A stretch of 43,456 nt of DNA, taken from NCBI GenBank assembly GCA_964422365.1, contig CAYRAV010000025.1:1-43456 (forward strand), in the 5' to 3' direction. The position numbers and the translations under genes were made by a program. Source of the DNA: CAYRAV01 sp964422365. Its GTDB lineage: Bacteria; Bacillota; Clostridia; Lachnospirales; Lachnospiraceae. Shown here piece by piece: positions 42,736 through 43,456 of the stretch. Below the pieces are notes generated by a model. The model searched no databases. It worked only from the letters and a program-made list of their open reading frames with translations, and was not told where the DNA came from. Positions within the stretch are counted from its first letter, which is position 1; every line of letters begins with the position of its first letter.

Positions 42736-42972
42736 ATGACAAACAAAGAAAAATATATCAATGCATTTGTAGAAGCATTAGAGGTAGAGGCTTCCCAGGT
42801 GGAAGGATTACAATATCAGGGAATAGAGGCATGGGATTCTGTAGGGCATATGTCTTTGATTGCAGAATTGGAAGAAGCATTTGATATTATGATGGAAACA
42901 GATGATATTATTGATTTTAGTTCGTATGAAAAGGGGATAGAACTGCTTAAAAAGTATGAGGTGGAGATCTAA
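42736..42972 (+). CDS. Acyl carrier protein (phosphopantetheine-attachment domain)
   Basis: This 78-residue, four-helix ACP carries the attachment motif WDSVGHM; S35 should carry 4'-phosphopantetheine. The rest is typical: acidic, with LIAELEEAFDI after the motif. It is not the housekeeping AcpP-type DSL sequence but the D-S-x-G-H-M form common in ACPs of sugar and secondary-metabolite loci. It is preceded by a good GAAGGAG and a dedicated sigma-28-type promoter, so it is expressed with flagellar genes. It probably carries the acyl substrate used by the LuxE/LuxC-like pair or an acyl group that decorates the glycan. Confidence 0.93.
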   Translation: MTNKEKYINAFVEALEVEASQVEGLQYQGIEAWDSVGHMSLIAELEEAFDIMMETDDIIDFSSYEKGIELLKKYEVEI

Positions 42973-43232
42973 GATTATTTTGTATATTCATGCGTTTGAT
43001 GTGAAGTTCAAAGTAGTTTATCTAGACTGGGATGTATCAATTAAAAATTGCTTCCATATCTAAGGAATAGTTGGGGAGATGTGTTTTGCAAAAGTCACAT
43101 TTGCCTAACTGTTCAATTTATATTATTTTGGCAGTTGAAACCCAACAGCATATATATCTATCATATTTTCTAAATACATGAGATGTAATTTCTTAACAAT
43201 ATTAAATGAAAAAATTGTTTACAAAGCTTTTC
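42973..43232. other. Intergenic, nothing recognised
   Basis: No gene, terminator hairpin or repeat copy is convincing here. A fragment near 43190 (TTTCTTAACAAT) matches only the outer end of the family-2 repeat. Confidence 0.4.
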
Positions 43233-43261
43233 TTGAATTCATATGGATTTTCTACTATAAT
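43233..43261 (+). promoter_or_regulatory. Sigma-A promoter near window end
   Basis: TTGAAT at 43233-43238, 17-base spacer, TATAAT at 43256-43261: near-consensus housekeeping promoter. Downstream is a good purine-rich site and an ATG at 43321 immediately followed by MITE copy F, so the gene it served may be interrupted or lie past the window. Confidence 0.6.
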
Positions 43262-43323
43262 AAAAATCACAGAATAGGTTTATTTTCAAAGATAAAATGA
43301 TATAGGGAGTGAAAAGGGACATG

Positions 43324-43456
43324 CTAGAGCGTGTTTGAAAATTCATTGACACAATCTGCATGCCCCATTTTGTGTGGATATTTGCCCCAAATTCATTCCA
43401 TATAAGAGTTTGTAAATATTTCTGCATGGATGAATGATGCCTTTATTAGGATTTGC
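43324..43456. mobile_element. Family-1 MITE-like element, copy F (internally deleted, truncated by decay or window end)
   Basis: It starts CTAGAGCGTGTTTGAAAATT directly after ATG at 43321-43323 and follows the family interior to about 43376. It then jumps to the GGATATTTGCCCCAAATTCATTC segment by a deletion of about 70 bases, and diverges after about 43405. No right terminal repeat is present in the window. Confidence 0.65.

Overview
The window reads as a low-GC, Gram-positive, flagellated anaerobe, most likely a member of the Lachnospiraceae (Roseburia/Agathobacter/Lachnospira-like). The reasons are the Firmicutes-type late-flagellar gene order (flgM-flgN-flgK-flgL-fliW-csrA-flaG-fliD-fliS), several flagellins, purine-rich Shine-Dalgarno sites and B. 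subtilis SigD-type promoters. The species cannot be fixed from sequence alone. Nearly all real genes are on the + strand. I found no rRNA, tRNA, CRISPR array or transposase gene.

Region 1 (1-26731) is a late-flagellar regulon. It starts with the tail of a heptad-repeat protein, then a 1124-residue protein with a possible FliK-like C-terminus in tandem with a first flagellin. Next come a FliS-like chaperone, FlgM, FlgN, two FlgK paralogues, FlgL, FliW, CsrA, FlaG, FliD, two more FliS proteins and a FlgN/FliT-like coiled coil. Two Maf-type flagellin glycosyltransferase genes follow, each directly followed by a small helical protein gene. Between them lie two further flagellin genes, the second interrupted by a 100-N assembly gap.

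Region 2 (27233-42972) is a sugar-biosynthesis island that begins at a near-consensus SigD/sigma-28 promoter. It encodes PseB, PseF, a WecD-like GNAT, three SDR oxidoreductases, a DRE-TIM aldolase, a dehydroquinate-synthase-fold sugar phosphate cyclase, a sedoheptulokinase-like FGGY kinase, an acetolactate-synthase-like ThDP enzyme and a split transketolase. LuxE-like and LuxC-like proteins, an orphan small protein and an acyl carrier protein (with its own sigma-28-type promoter) complete it. PseC, PseG, PseH (unless the GNAT fills this role) and PseI are absent, so the locus is not a complete pseudaminic acid pathway. My inference is that it builds or elaborates an unusual flagellin glycan, possibly with a C7-cyclitol or branched-chain component and an aldehyde made by a LuxE/LuxC/ACP fatty-acid-reductase-like module. 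This combination is the most interesting part of the window.

The intergenic spaces carry two families of short, transposase-less inverted-repeat elements. Family 1 is about 229-236 bp with CTAGAG-type ends (four full and two partial or decayed copies). Family 2 is about 140 bp (two copies). There is also a 42-bp tandem repeat whose core is dispersed at two other sites. Eight sigma-28-type promoters, one of them tentative, tie the flagellar, chaperone, glycan and ACP genes into one regulon. One flagellin leader has a hairpin plus Shine-Dalgarno arrangement resembling CsrA control of B. subtilis hag.
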